A stretch of DNA of 64,000 nucleotides from Drosophila persimilis (Eukaryota; Arthropoda; Insecta; Diptera; Drosophilidae), in NCBI RefSeq assembly GCF_003286085.1, contig NW_020825529.1:62001-126000 (forward strand), given 5' to 3'. This document shows positions 10,332 through 20,733 of this stretch, in pieces; positions within the stretch are counted from its first letter, which is position 1; each line of letters opens with the position of its first letter. Made by a program: the position numbers and the translations under genes. The notes below the pieces were generated by a model that saw only the letters and a list, made by a program, of their open reading frames with translations, made no database searches and was not told where the DNA came from.

Positions 10332-10559
10332 ATGGGTTGGTTCGGTTCTGACGATAGTCAGACCAAAGACAATACGGCCAATGTGGTCAATAATGTCAAA
10401 ATAATAGACCACAGGGATGATCTCAATGCACTCTGGTTATTACTTCTGATTTTAACCATTGTCACTGTTTTACAATTCCTTTTAACATTGTATGTAAAAC
10501 ATAATAAGATAATTAAAAAGAGATATATGAGTAGGGCAAACAATTTAGATAGAGTTTAA
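10332..10559 (+). CDS. G2 small ORF b (75 aa), single-pass membrane protein
   Basis: ATG at 10332 sits in a strong context (ATCACCATGG). The product begins MGWFGS, with glycine at position 2 and serine at 6, which resembles an N-myristoylation signal. About residues 36-57 are a hydrophobic helix (WLLLLILTIVTVLQFLLTL), followed by a basic tail (HNKIIKKRYMSRANN). Predicted topology: short N-terminus, one membrane helix, cytoplasmic basic tail. Small ORFs of this shape occur in the mdg1/412 leader; I know of no assigned function. It could tether Gag or RNA to membrane, which is inference. Confidence 0.65.
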   Translation: MGWFGSDDSQTKDNTANVVNNVKIIDHRDDLNALWLLLLILTIVTVLQFLLTLYVKHNKIIKKRYMSRANNLDRV

Positions 10560-10677
10560 AAAAAAAAAAATTGGTCTCAACGACCCCTAGGAGCATAATA
10601 GAGCTCGAATACATGTACATGGGTACACTTCAGGTAGAATTCCCGCTTTTAATATATTGTTACAAAGACAAAATAAA

Positions 10678-10986
10678 ATGTCTCGTAGAACAGCAGCAGC
10701 CATTAGGGCTACCCACGACAGGAATGAAAATTTCGAATATAGAGCTAAAGCAATCTTAGCCGCATTCCCCAATCCAATTAGCATATACGAGTTCGAATAC
10801 TCATATATGAACGAATATAATTTACCTTTTTCACCACTAATTCATTGTGATGCCACACAAAAAGGTATCGTATTATCAACCATACCCGGCATCCTCGTAA
10901 ACAGCCAAATAATAGAAAACGAAATTTTAGGAAGAATTGTGATTGCTAATGTTAGATTGTCTTCCAATCGGAATGGACAACATTAA
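10678..10986 (+). CDS. G2 small ORF c (102 aa)
   Basis: ATG at 10678 (AAAATG, acceptable insect context) opens MSRRTAAAIRATHDRN and runs to TAA at 10984-10986, nine bases before the gag ATG. Basic N-terminus, then a mixed region with several Ile/Tyr residues; no known domain seen. Its tight spacing with gag suggests leaky scanning or re-initiation, but this is inference. It belongs to the same set of leader ORFs as those at 9544 and 10332. Confidence 0.55.
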   Translation: MSRRTAAAIRATHDRNENFEYRAKAILAAFPNPISIYEFEYSYMNEYNLPFSPLIHCDATQKGIVLSTIPGILVNSQIIENEILGRIVIANVRLSSNRNGQH

Positions 10987-10995
10987 AAAACACAT

Positions 10996-12312
10996 ATGGA
11001 CTGGCTTACGATCTGCGCTAAAGTTTGCACTCTAAGAGCAGAATTCGATAAGTCATACAAATGCTTAACGCAGAACAGACCTACACAAAATAGTACGGTC
11101 ATTAAACATACAACTAATTTGGTAAACATATATAATGAGGTCAGAGAACTTTTTCTAGAAAACAGAGAAAGACTTACTGATATACATTGGTTTCAATCTA
11201 CAGACGTCTTCAAACGTCTAAGGGAACGATTAGTATTCGTTAAAGAAAAATTCAATCTAGACATACACATCCCAAATCTTCTAAACACAGCTGCGACATA
11301 TATACCAGCTGTAGAATCGGAATCAAGGCCAATAAGTCCCAGGCCCCCGAATGTAAAAAATATTATCATTATATCGGAAGACGATTCTCGATCAAATAGA
11401 TCGAACCATCCGGTGAACGACGACAAACCGTCGACTAGTTCAGCAAACAGCGTAGTTGGGCAAGAACCAACCACAATGGCAGACGAAACAATTGCCCAAC
11501 GGGCATATATCAAAGATATTTCGCACGCCATTCCGGAATTTAATGGACAGAAACTCCATTTACAAAGATTCATTACGGCAGTCAAATTGGTCAATCTAAC
11601 GAAAGGACCATACGAAAATTTAGCTATAGAAGTAATTAAATCAAAAGTAATAGGAACTACATTGTATAAAATACAAGATGAAACCACCATTAGCGCAATA
11701 ATAAAGAAATTGCAGGACACTATTGTCGGAGAGTCATCAGATGTTATAAAGGCTAAAATGGCAAAAGTATGCCAAAAAGGCAAAACAGCAGCCCAATTCA
11801 CAACAGAGATTGATGATATGCGAAAACTTCTAGAAGCATCATACATTGATGAGGGTTTGCCAGCGAAACACGCCGATAAGTTCAGCTGCAAGGAGGCCAT
11901 TAGTACAATGGTTAAAAATTGCGAGCACGGCAGACTCAAAACAATACTAGAAGCAGGCACATTCCCAACAATGAATGATGCCGTAGCAAAATATATACAG
12001 TGTAGTACAGAGATGACTGGTAGTGCAAGTTCAATATTGTACACCAGACAAGGACAAGTCTACCGCGGTAGTAACTTTCGAGGTAACTATCGCGGTGGAG
12101 GAAATGGTCGTGGTTACAACCACAACCATATTTACAACAATAGTTATAATAACAATAGAGGTCGTGTTGGCTATAGGGGAAATAACCGTAATAACGGTGG
12201 AACCTATAACAACCAAAGATACAATAGCAATGGAAACACACGACAGAACAATGTTCGTGTTACACAGACAGCTTCGGGAAACTCCCAAGATCCTTTAGAT
12301 ACACTAAATTAA
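10996..12312 (+). CDS. gag: G2 Gag (438 aa)
   Basis: Complete frame from ATG 10996 to TAA 12310-12312. The central part (about residues 165-350) is a helical gag core: PEFNGQKLHLQRFI, then KLVNL and later HGRLKTILEAGTFPTMNDAV. There is no CCHC zinc knuckle. The C-terminal about 75 residues are rich in Gly, Arg, Asn and Tyr (FRGNYRGGGNGRGY), a likely RNA-binding tail. A Ser/Asp-rich segment lies near residues 120-160. Gag should form the particle shell and package the element RNA. A GGGAAAC slippery site near its end links it to pol by a -1 shift. The frame is undamaged. Confidence 0.85.
   Translation: MDWLTICAKVCTLRAEFDKSYKCLTQNRPTQNSTVIKHTTNLVNIYNEVRELFLENRERLTDIHWFQSTDVFKRLRERLVFVKEKFNLDIHIPNLLNTAATYIPAVESESRPISPRPPNVKNIIIISEDDSRSNRSNHPVNDDKPSTSSANSVVGQEPTTMADETIAQRAYIKDISHAIPEFNGQKLHLQRFITAVKLVNLTKGPYENLAIEVIKSKVIGTTLYKIQDETTISAIIKKLQDTIVGESSDVIKAKMAKVCQKGKTAAQFTTEIDDMRKLLEASYIDEGLPAKHADKFSCKEAISTMVKNCEHGRLKTILEAGTFPTMNDAVAKYIQCSTEMTGSASSILYTRQGQVYRGSNFRGNYRGGGNGRGYNHNHIYNNSYNNNRGRVGYRGNNRNNGGTYNNQRYNSNGNTRQNNVRVTQTASGNSQDPLDTLN
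12276..12282 (+). promoter_or_regulatory. GGGAAAC programmed -1 frameshift site, gag to pol
   Basis: In the gag frame the bases read G GGA AAC, the ideal X XXY YYZ heptamer. After a -1 shift the frame starting at 12282 stays open, without a stop, through 12357 and into the protease. The gag stop lies 28 bases further on. I could not define a downstream pseudoknot by eye. Confidence 0.7.
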
Positions 12313-15300
12313 AAAATCCAGCGGTTCACACAATCAACCTCAATCTCAATATATTCGTGGCATTCCTCAATTCTAAAACAGGAAAACAACTTACATTCCT
12401 TATAGATACCGGTGCCAATATATCATTATTAAAAGAAAATTCAGATGTCTTTAACGACATTCAAACAAAAAATAAAATAGATATTCAAGGAATAGGGGAA
12501 GGTATAATAACATCCCAAGGCCTTGCCCTAATAGAGCTACAGACGGATAAGTACATAATTCCACACAATTTCCATTTAGTTAATCAAAATTTTGCAATTC
12601 CGTGTGATGGAATAATAGGCATTGATTTCATAAAAGAATTAAACTGCCTAATAGACTTAAAACCTGCAGAGGATTGGTTAATAATACGACCAAATAATAT
12701 AAAAATTAAAATTTATGTTCCAATAACATACAGTTCTGGTAACAATACAATTCTTCTACCAGCAAGATCACAAGTTGTCAGAAAAATAGAATTAACGTCC
12801 GATATAGAAACCATATTGATCCCAAACCAGGAAATTCAACCTGGTATTTATGTAGCAAATACAATAACTTCAAAAAATAATACATTTGTCCGATTGCTGA
12901 ATACAACCAGTACCAACCAATTAGTACATATAAATAACATACAATATGAACCACTTTCGAATTACAAGGTAATTCAAACAACTCAAAAAATCCGAGAAAA
13001 AACTGTCATAGCTGAATTAAGCAAACATTTCCCAGTACAATTCAAGAAGCAATTAACTAAACTATGTACCAATTTTAGTGACGTATTCGGGCTTGAAACC
13101 GAATCAATCACAACAAATAATTTTTATAAACAGAAATTGAGATTGAGGGATGACGAACCTATATATATAAAGAACTATCGAAGTCCGCATAGCCAAGTTG
13201 AGGAAATTAAAAAACAAGTAGGAAAATTAATCAACGACAATATTGTCGAACCATCCGTATCAGAATACAACAGCCCACTTCTACTTGTCCCAAAGAAAGC
13301 CCTTCCGGGTTCAGAACAAAAGAAATGGCGATTAGGTAGTTGACTATCGTCAAATAAACAAAAAACTCCTGGCCGACAAATTTCCACTACCTAGAATTGA
13401 TGACATTTTGGATCAACTAGGTAGAGCAAAGTATTTCTCATGCCTTGACTTAATGTCAGGTTTTCATCAAATCGAACTAGAAGAAAGTTCGCGAAATATA
13501 ACGTCTTTTTCCACGAGCAATGGCTCATATCGCTTCACGCGACTACCATTTGGTTTAAAAATAGCGCCGAATTCATTTCAAAGAATGATGACTATAGCAT
13601 TCTCTGGACTTGAAGCTTCGCAAGCCTTCCTGTATATGGACGATCTAATAGTCATGGGTTGTTCCGAAAAACATATGCTTAAAAACTTAACAGATATTTT
13701 TGAGATATGTAGGAAACACAACCTAAAATTACATCCACAAAAATGTTCATTTTTTATGCATGAAGTGACCTTTCTTGGTCATAAATGCACAGATAAAGGA
13801 ATCTTGCCAGATGACAAGAAATATGACGTCATCAAAAACTATCCAGTCCCACATGATGCGGACAGCGCTAGACGATTTATTGCATTTTGCAATTATTATA
13901 GACGTTTTATTAAAAACTTCGCCGACTATTCCCGGCACATAACTAGATTATGTAAAAAGAATGTCCCCTTTGAGTGGTCAACTGAATGTCAAAATGCATT
14001 CCAATATTTAAAAGATAAACTTATGGAACCCACTCTGTTACAGTACCCAGATTTTCAGAAAGAATTTTGCATAATCACCGATGCTAGTAAACAAGCATGT
14101 GGAGCGGTTTTAACTCAAAACCATAACGGACTCCAACTCCCATTAGCATATGCATCACGTTCATTCACAAAAGGTGAAAGTAACAAAAGTACTACAGAAC
14201 AGGAATTAGCAGCAATTCATTGGGCAATTACCCATTTTCGACCATATATCTATGGTAAACACTTTACAGTAAAAACGGATCACAGACCACTAACATACCT
14301 ATTTTCAATGGTCAATCCTAGCTCAAAACTCACACGCATGCGGCTCGAATTAGAAGAATACGACTTTACAGTCGAGTATCTAAAGGGTAAAGATAATCAT
14401 GTAGCAGATGCGTTATCAAGAATAACCATCACAGACCTAAAAAACATACAAAATACGAATAAAGTCCTGAAAGTCACTACCAGGCAACAGAGTAGACAGA
14501 AATCCTGCGCAGGAAAAGAAAAAATAGAATTGCCTAGGCAATCTCTAACAAAAGCTTCAAAGCCCAACGTATATGAAGTCATCAACAATGACGAAGTACG
14601 TAAAGTAGTGACCTTGCATGTAAATAATAATTTATGTTTTTTCAAACATGGAAAAAAAATTACTGCAAGATATGATGTTAGCGATTTGTATACTAATGGA
14701 ACCCTTGACTTAGGTCAGTTTTTCCAAAGGCTTGAAACGCAAGCCGGTAAACAAAAAATCAGCCAACTCAAAGTGGCACCGTGGGAAAATATCTTTGAAT
14801 ACATTTCAATAGATAATTTTAAAAATATGGGCAATAAAATATTACGAACAATAAGAGTAGCGCTACTCAACCCGGTGACCCTAATTAAAAATGAAAAAGA
14901 AAAAGAAGCAATACTGTCTACATTACATGATGATCCCATACAAGGAGGACATACAGGCATAACAAAAACCTTGGCCAAGGTCAAAAGACATTATTTTTGG
15001 AAAGGTATGACTAAAGAAATAACCAATTACATACGAAAATGTCCAAAATGCCAAAAAGCTAAAGTAACCAAGCACACAATAACTCCATTGACTATTACAG
15101 AAACACCATACATGGCTTTTGATAGGGTAATAGTGGATACGATCGGTCCACTTCCTAAATCAGAACAAGGAAATGAATATGCAGTCACCTTAATATGTGA
15201 CCTGACAAAATACCTTGTTGCCATACCTATTAGAAACAAAAGTGCAAATACAGTAGCTAAAGCTATTTTTGAAAATTTTATTCTAAAGTACGGTCCAATG

Positions 15301-15939
15301 AAGACGTTCATTACGGACATGGGAACAGAATATAAAAATTCAATAATTGAAGACTTATGTAAAAATCTAAACATCAAAAACATAACTTCTACTGCACATC
15401 ATCACCAGACTGTAGGAACCGTGGAGCGAAGCCACAGAACATTTAACGAGTTCATACGCTCATACATCTCAGCTGACAAATCAGATTGGGATGTATGGCT
15501 GCAATACTTCGTATATTGTTTTAATACAACCCCCTCTATGGCACATGATTATTGTCCATATGAGCTAGTTTTCGGTAAGACTTCAAACTTACCAGTTCAA
15601 TTTAATACTATAGATAGAATAGCACCTCTATATAACATAGATGATTACTCTAAAGAGAGTAAATATAGATTAGAAATAGCATATAAACGAGCAAGGATTA
15701 TGCTCGAGGAGCATAAAATTAAAAATAAACAGCTCTATGACTTAAAGTTAAAAGATTTAAATTTAGCTGTAGGAGATAAAGTTTTATTGAAAAATGAAAC
15801 AGGACATAAGCTAGATTTTAAATATATAGGACCATATAGAGTAGAAAGTATCGGAGAAAGAGATAACGTCATAATCTCCGATAATAAAAACAAAACTCAG
15901 AAAGTACATAAGGATAGGTTAAAGATTTGCAATTATTAA
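12282..15939 (+). pseudogene. pol: G2 Pol: protease, RT, RNase H, integrase (one frameshift)
   Basis: Entered by -1 frameshift. Protease active site FLIDTGANISLL at about 12396-12431. RT starts near 13100; one extra G in the GG at 13335-13336, within KWRL..DYRQIN, shifts the frame, so the ORF ends at 13343 and the rest is open as a separate frame to 15939. RT box FLYMDDLIV at 13630. RNase H motifs ITDASKQACGAVL (about 14076) and TDHRPLTYL. Integrase zinc domain HTGITKTLAKVKRHYF then CPKCQ (14949-15055); DDE residues in VDTIGP (15134), ITDMGTEY (15310) and VERSHRTF (15421); a GPY motif (YIGPYRVES) near 15827. No env follows. Apart from the single base, every catalytic motif looks intact, so this is a recent break or a base-call error. 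Confidence 0.9.
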
Positions 15940-16169
15940 TAATTTTTTAGTATGGCCATACATAAATATAAACCATAAAAATATACTATTCCGCATTTAT
16001 ATTCAAATAACTTTTAAATTTTATCAATATTAATTAAAATTCAATATTCTAATAATTGACTAAAAAAGAAAAAAAATATATATATAAATTGTCTTTTTAA
16101 GAATAAATAACTCGTAGCTAAAAATAAAATAACTTCATTATATTACGTTATTTTTAAAAAGGAGGGAGA
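15940..16169 (+). other. G2 3' untranslated region and polypurine tract
   Basis: AT-rich, no gene. It ends with the polypurine tract AAAAAGGAGGGAGA at 16156-16169, directly before the 3' LTR. Confidence 0.8.
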
Positions 16170-16648
16170 TGTAGTATGCTCATATTAAAGTAAAGTAAAG
16201 TATTCATTATTTCGAATACCCACTGTACCGACGGTACTTAAAGAATACACACTGTAACACTTTGTTTCAGTGTTTACGTAACAATAAAGTCCCAGACATT
16301 CTGGGTGATCGTATTACGATTCACTCAAGAATGCCTCGAGCGACCCAAGTGCAGCGTCAGCATGTTCCCATGACTTGACGGCACTAATATACATGCATAC
16401 ACACATATGTCTTCCCTCGCGCTCTCGCTGCCAACAGCGCTGAGCATATACATATTAACATATAAGAGATAAGAACACATAGTTCTGCCGCTCCGCTGCC
16501 GGCGTCACTGGCAGCGCAGCTCCGCGGCTTTGGGCTTACAAAAGCCCAAACCACAATTGTAAAATACAGAAGAGAAATCACAATAAAACAGATCGGAGGG
16601 TTGACCCCCAACGATCCAACAAAAAGGATTTGAACATTTCATTTTACA
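16170..16648 (+). repeat. 3' LTR of G2 (479 bp)
   Basis: Same length and ends as 8541-9019; three substitutions seen. Followed by the target duplication GTGT at 16649-16652. Confidence 0.95.
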
Positions 16649-16684
16649 GTGTGCCGTTCTCTTCTTCCTGTCGCCCTTCTTTCT

Positions 16685-17716
16685 TAGGTTGCAGATAACT
16701 GGGGATATAAGTCCTCTATCTGGTATGGCCCATCGTACCTTGGTGCCAGCTTCGCGGCAAATCCCTCCGCTGCATTGGAAAGGTGGTGCTGTTAGGCCCA
16801 TACGACCTCTCCCACTTTGGGTCTCCACGGTCTTCTTCTCAGGTTGTAATGCCTGCCCTGATCATGGGCTGCCCTTTCCAAGTTGCGTCGAACCAACTGA
16901 AACAGCTCCTTTAACAGCTCCCGTGCCTACCGTCTCATCGTCATATAGGGCCTTTGGCAGCCGGGGTTCCCTTCCTTGCACCACGAACGCCGGTGAATAT
17001 CCCGTTGTATCCGACACTCCTGAATTCATGGCCAGCATTAGCTCCGGCCATTTTTCGTCCCAACACCTTTGATCACCCTCGGTGAACTGGGCTATCATGG
17101 TCTGTATCGTTCTGTTCGTTCGCTCTGTGGGATTCTTTTGCGGCGTGTATGACGCCGTAAACTGGGGGCGAACTCCTAGCTGCTCCAGGAATCTTTTAAA
17201 TGTCCTGCTTGTAAACTGCACCCCATTGTCCATAATGAAGACTTTGGGCGCCCCAAAACGGGCTATTATGCGCTCTCGACAGGCCTTTATTAATGCCTCG
17301 GCTGTGGCCTTCCTCTGCATTCTCTTTGAGAATCGATCCACTAGCACCAACAGCATCGAGTTCCCATGCTTCGACCTCGGCAGAGGACCCACAAAGTCCG
17401 CGCATACCGTTGCCCAAGGTTCTTCCGGCACCTGTGTCAATATTTCTCCTGCCGTTTGTAGCTGACTTGGCTTAAAACGAAGACATTGTTCGCACTTCCG
17501 CACGTAGGCCCTGTACATCCCTGGCCAGTAATATCTTGCCGCCACCCGTGCCGCGGTTCTCCTTCCGCCGGCGTGGCCTGCTTCCGGGTTATCGTGGCTT
17601 TCCTTTAAAACCCTTTCCCGGGCATCTTTCGGCACACATAGTTTCCACGAGGCGACTTCTTCGCTCCCTGCCCGGTGAGGAATGTGCCGATACAAGTTTC
17701 CGCCCCATCTCCACAT
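16685..17716 (-). pseudogene. G1 integrase (unit A)
   Basis: The minus-strand frame 17716-16862 contains the HHCC zinc domain (HDNPEAGHAGGRRTAARV then CEQC) and all three catalytic residues: CADFVGP, IMDNGVQFTS and PTERTNRTI. It stops at 16862. Downstream in another frame the C-terminal GPY/F module is still readable (RYDGPYQIEDL, about 16700-16760), ending near 16685, so one frameshift near 16850 broke the gene. Only about 30 bases separate its end from the G2 insertion. The unit B copy has a further 19-bp deletion. Role in life: insertion of G1 cDNA. Dead now. Confidence 0.8.
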
Positions 17717-17717
17717 A

Positions 17718-18965
17718 GTTGGGGTACTTCGGGGATTCCTTTCTGATCTTTTCTACCATGCCCTCTAACCACTTGCAGGGCGGCTCGCTCACTGGTTGTG
17801 TTCCCTCCTCATGTCCTATCCGACGGCATCGTTCCTCCAACGGTTGTCGGGAGAGTGCGTCGGCTACCACGTTGAACTGTCCTTTCCTGTAAGCGACTTC
17901 AAAGTCGTACTGCTGTAGCTCTAATGCCCATCTCGCCACTCTCGCCGACGGACTTTCTATGCTATCTAGCCATTTCAGAGCCATGTGGTCCGTGACCACC
18001 TTGAAGCGATATCCTTCCAAGTATGGCCTCAACCGGCGGATGGCCCATACAATGGCCAGACATTCTTTCTCGGTCGCCGAATAGTTCCTTTCGGGTCCGT
18101 TTAGCGTCCTGCTAGCATATGATATTACCCGTTCGCCCCTTTCCGTCTCCTGCGTGAGAATCGCACCCAGCCCGTAATCACTGGCGTCTGTTTGCAGGAT
18201 GAACTTCTTCGAGAAGTCGGGGCACGCCAGCACGGGGTCCGCCACTAGTCGTATTTTCACCTCCTCGAACGCTTCCTGCGTTCTTGTGTCCAGACCCATT
18301 CCGTCTTCTTCTTGAGGAGCCCGGTGAGTGGCTGCACGAGGGTGGCGAAGTCGGGCACGAACCTCCGGTACCATGAGGCCACTCCCAAGTACTGTCTCAG
18401 CTCCTTGACATTTGTCGGCGGTTTCAGTTCGGCTATGGCTGCGACTTTCTCGGGGTCTGTACATATCCCCTCGCCGGTCACCTTGTGGCGTCACCTTGTG
18501 GCGTCACCTTGTGGCGTCACCTTGTGGCGTTCAGCCGCAGGTTAGCCAAGCGCAGCCGTCGAAACACCTCTTTCAGGTTTCTTCGGTGTTCTTCCCCTGT
18601 TCGCCCGATGACCACTATGTCATCCTGGTACGCGAACGCGTGCGGCATCATTTCTGGCCCAATCACTTGGTCTAACGCCCGTTGAAAGGTGGCCGACGCG
18701 GAGTGCAACCCAAACGACATCACCTTCCATCGGTATAACCCCTTTCCGGGCACCGTGAACGCCGTGATCGGCCGGCTGCTCTCGGCCAGGGGATCTGCCA
18801 ATATCCATCCTTCAGATCCAGGCTACTTATGAATTTCGCTTCCCGCAGTTGATCGAGTATGTAATCGATCCTGGGCATTGGGTATGCGTCGTTTACTGAT
18901 CTCGCGTTTACTTGACGAAAGTCCACGCACAATCTCCACTTGCCATTTTTCTTCTTTGCCAGCAT
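17718..18965 (-). pseudogene. G1 reverse transcriptase and RNase H (unit A)
   Basis: RT begins MLAKKKNGKWRLCVDFRQVN (18965) and passes LDLKDGYWQIP, where one missing C near 18796 shifts the frame. It continues SFGLHSASATFQRALDQ and the active-site box FAYQDDIVVIG: YQDD, where YMDD or YLDD is usual. A 13-bp tandem array at 18479-18530 breaks the frame again. Then come the RT end (LKPPTNVKELRQYLGVASWYRRF, 18481-18300) and RNase H in a third frame (LQTDASDYGLGAILTQ, ATEKECLAIVWAI, VTDHMALKWL, VVADALSR) to 17718. At least three frame breaks; all but the array length are shared with unit B. Confidence 0.8.
18479..18530. repeat. 13-bp minisatellite, four units, inside G1 RT
   Basis: CACCTTGTGGCGT repeated four times without error. 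The unit B copy (31405-31430) has two units. Because 13 is not a multiple of three, each unit shifts the RT frame. Confidence 0.95.
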
Positions 18966-19006
18966 CCCATTTCTAATAGATCGTCCACTTTCTGGTTAAT
19001 CTCGGC

Positions 19007-19504
19007 TTACATTTTGGGGTTCTTCGGGTAATATCTTTGCTTAATCGGTTGCGGGTCACTCATGGTGATTGTGTGCACCGCCACATTAGACACCCCCTCG
19101 ATCTTGGAAAATGCCTCCAACTCTCGGGCTAAGAAGTCCTCCATTGGCTCTTCCCTCGCCCCCTCATTCTGCCTCATGCCCGCTGACATCTCTCTGGCGG
19201 CCACTCTTACGGTCGTGTTCGTTTTGTTGTCGGACTCCGGAGCCGTGTCTCCAGCTTCGGCCTTCGCCACGGACAGTCTTTTCTCCTGGTCTCCTCGTTC
19301 CCGATCTTGGGCAGGGATCACCACCCTGTGTCCTGCACAGGCCACCACTGCCCCGACCGCGCGGAGAAAATCCCATCCCCACACTAACTCATCAATCACA
19401 CTCGGCAATACGAGTAGCACCATTGGGATCTCCTTGTTCCCAAAGCATACCTTCGTTTCAATCTGGCACGTGACCTCCTGGCTATGGCCGTCCGCCAACC
19501 TCAC
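19007..19504 (-). pseudogene. G1 protease and linker to RT (unit A)
   Basis: Minus-strand frame of 165 codons. It begins MRLADGHSQEVTCQIETKV, then VLPSVIDELVWGWDFLRAVG, the second half of a retropepsin fold (the hydrophobic strand and the turn after the flap). It ends with the linker motif PIKQRYYPKNPKM, where RT should continue. The catalytic D-T/S-G is not in this frame and should lie just upstream across the gag overlap. A stop after PKM separates it from RT. Confidence 0.65.
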
Positions 19505-20703
19505 CCTCGCTGGTCAGCCTGCCGACTAGGCTTGAGGGACCGTTTCTTGCGACCCTGGCACGGCCCTCCGCGGCGTGGGTCGCGGGGCGTTTCCCGTCTT
19601 CTTGCAGCACTACCATGCCGAGATGCCCACTTTTCCGCATCTCCAGCAGTAGGTGAGAGGTCGGCCGTTGCACTCCCGGCTCCAATGATCCGTTCTCAAT
19701 ATTGCCGTTGGTCGGTGTCGGCATAAGGACACGCGCTCCCCTTTCCTCCCGTGCTGCTCCGTCCAGCGGGCCGTCTTTGCATCGCCGACATGCCGTCGTC
19801 TCGGCTGGCTTGTGGAAAGGATTCGCTGCCCGGGCTTTCACGGTTGGATTCTCCCGTTGGAACTCTAGGCGGTCCCTCTCCAACGCCTCGAACTCGTCTG
19901 CCAGTTCCATCATGGTGTCGAGATCCTTGCACCGGTGTGGCCTCATATACGCTCTCAAATCGGGCATGATATTCTCACGAATCAACTCCGTTTGCTCCTC
20001 TTGGGGACATTTCAGGGGTCGCATAAGTGTCTGTATCTCTACCATATACTCTTTGAATGGCTCGCCCCATTTCTGTTTCCGCATCCTCACTTCCTGCTGC
20101 AACTTCTCAAAATATCCCCGCGGCAGAAAGTAAGCCTGGAAACTGGACGAGAACTCTTTCCACGTTCTCCACTGCCGATTGTTCGCCACGAACCACATCA
20201 GCGCCCGCCCTTTTAGCAGCTCCGGCATCGCCCTTGGGATCAGATCCGGATCCAGACCGTACGTCTCGGCGGACCACTCGACCTGCTCCAACTCGAGAGG
20301 CTTCGTCGTCCCGTCGAACCGGAACGACCACTCTCTCACCTGTTTCGCCACTCGAGCGTAGTCCAGGTGGTTGGTTCGTATGGTGGTTGGTTCGGTTCTC
20401 CCCCTTTCGGTCTCTCGGCTTCGATCCCTTCCTTGGTGGCGGGACCTGCTAGGCGTCCCTGTGTGCGAGCGTTCCGGTATTGGCACTGTCGTCCGCCCGT
20501 GGTGTCGGCGAGGACCTGTCCGCCCGACACTCCCATACCTCAATCAGATCGGCCCACTCTGACTCATCCTCGTGTTCCCTCATCCACTCCTTGAATGTTC
20601 TTCTCATTTCGTCCACTGTGCCCTCCAGCCGCACGCCGAAGGCGTGGCCGCATTGGACAAGCTCCTCCATTCTCAACCGGTGGATCCATTGTCCCTTCCC
20701 CAT
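19482..20703 (-). pseudogene. G1 Gag (unit A)
   Basis: The first ATG is at 20701-20703, only about 30 nt from the 5' LTR. The start (MGKGQWIHRLRMEELVQCG) stays in one frame to 20449 and the rest is open in a second frame (20543-19482), so one frameshift separates them. The core is a gypsy-type capsid: WSAETYGLDPDLIPRAMPELL, MWFVANNRQWRTWKEFSSSF, FLPRGYFEKLQQEV and LMRPLKCPQEEQTELIREN. A C-x2-C-x4-H knuckle (CWRCGKVGH) is readable near 19620 but is split by a frameshift. An Arg-rich linker lies between. It formed the particle shell of G1. Confidence 0.75.
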
Positions 20704-20733
20704 TCTCACGTCTATATCTCTCCTCCCGTCAGT

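Larger units (their letters stand above)
8541..16648 (+). mobile_element. G2: mdg1/412-like Ty3/gypsy retrotransposon, young and nearly intact
   Basis: 8,108-bp element with 479-bp LTRs at both ends, a GTGT target duplication, an Arg-tRNA-type primer site, three small ORFs, gag, pro-pol and a polypurine tract. The LTR start TGTAGTATGC, the primer site and the small leader ORFs are typical of the mdg1/412 group. There is no env. The LTRs differ at only three positions that I can find. The empty site exists in the paralogous unit B. A single extra G in pol is the only break I see. Confidence 0.9.

Noticed and set aside
11193-12044. 283-codon minus-strand frame
   Set aside because: Antisense shadow of the G2 gag ORF.
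16384-16611. 75-codon minus-strand frames in both G2 LTRs
   Set aside because: Antisense in LTR; present in both LTRs only because they are repeats.
8541-16648. env gene in G2
   Set aside because: Only 230 bases lie between the pol stop and the 3' LTR, with no ORF.
18479-18530. CRISPR-like short repeats
   Set aside because: Contiguous 13-bp units without spacers, in a eukaryotic retroelement; a minisatellite.
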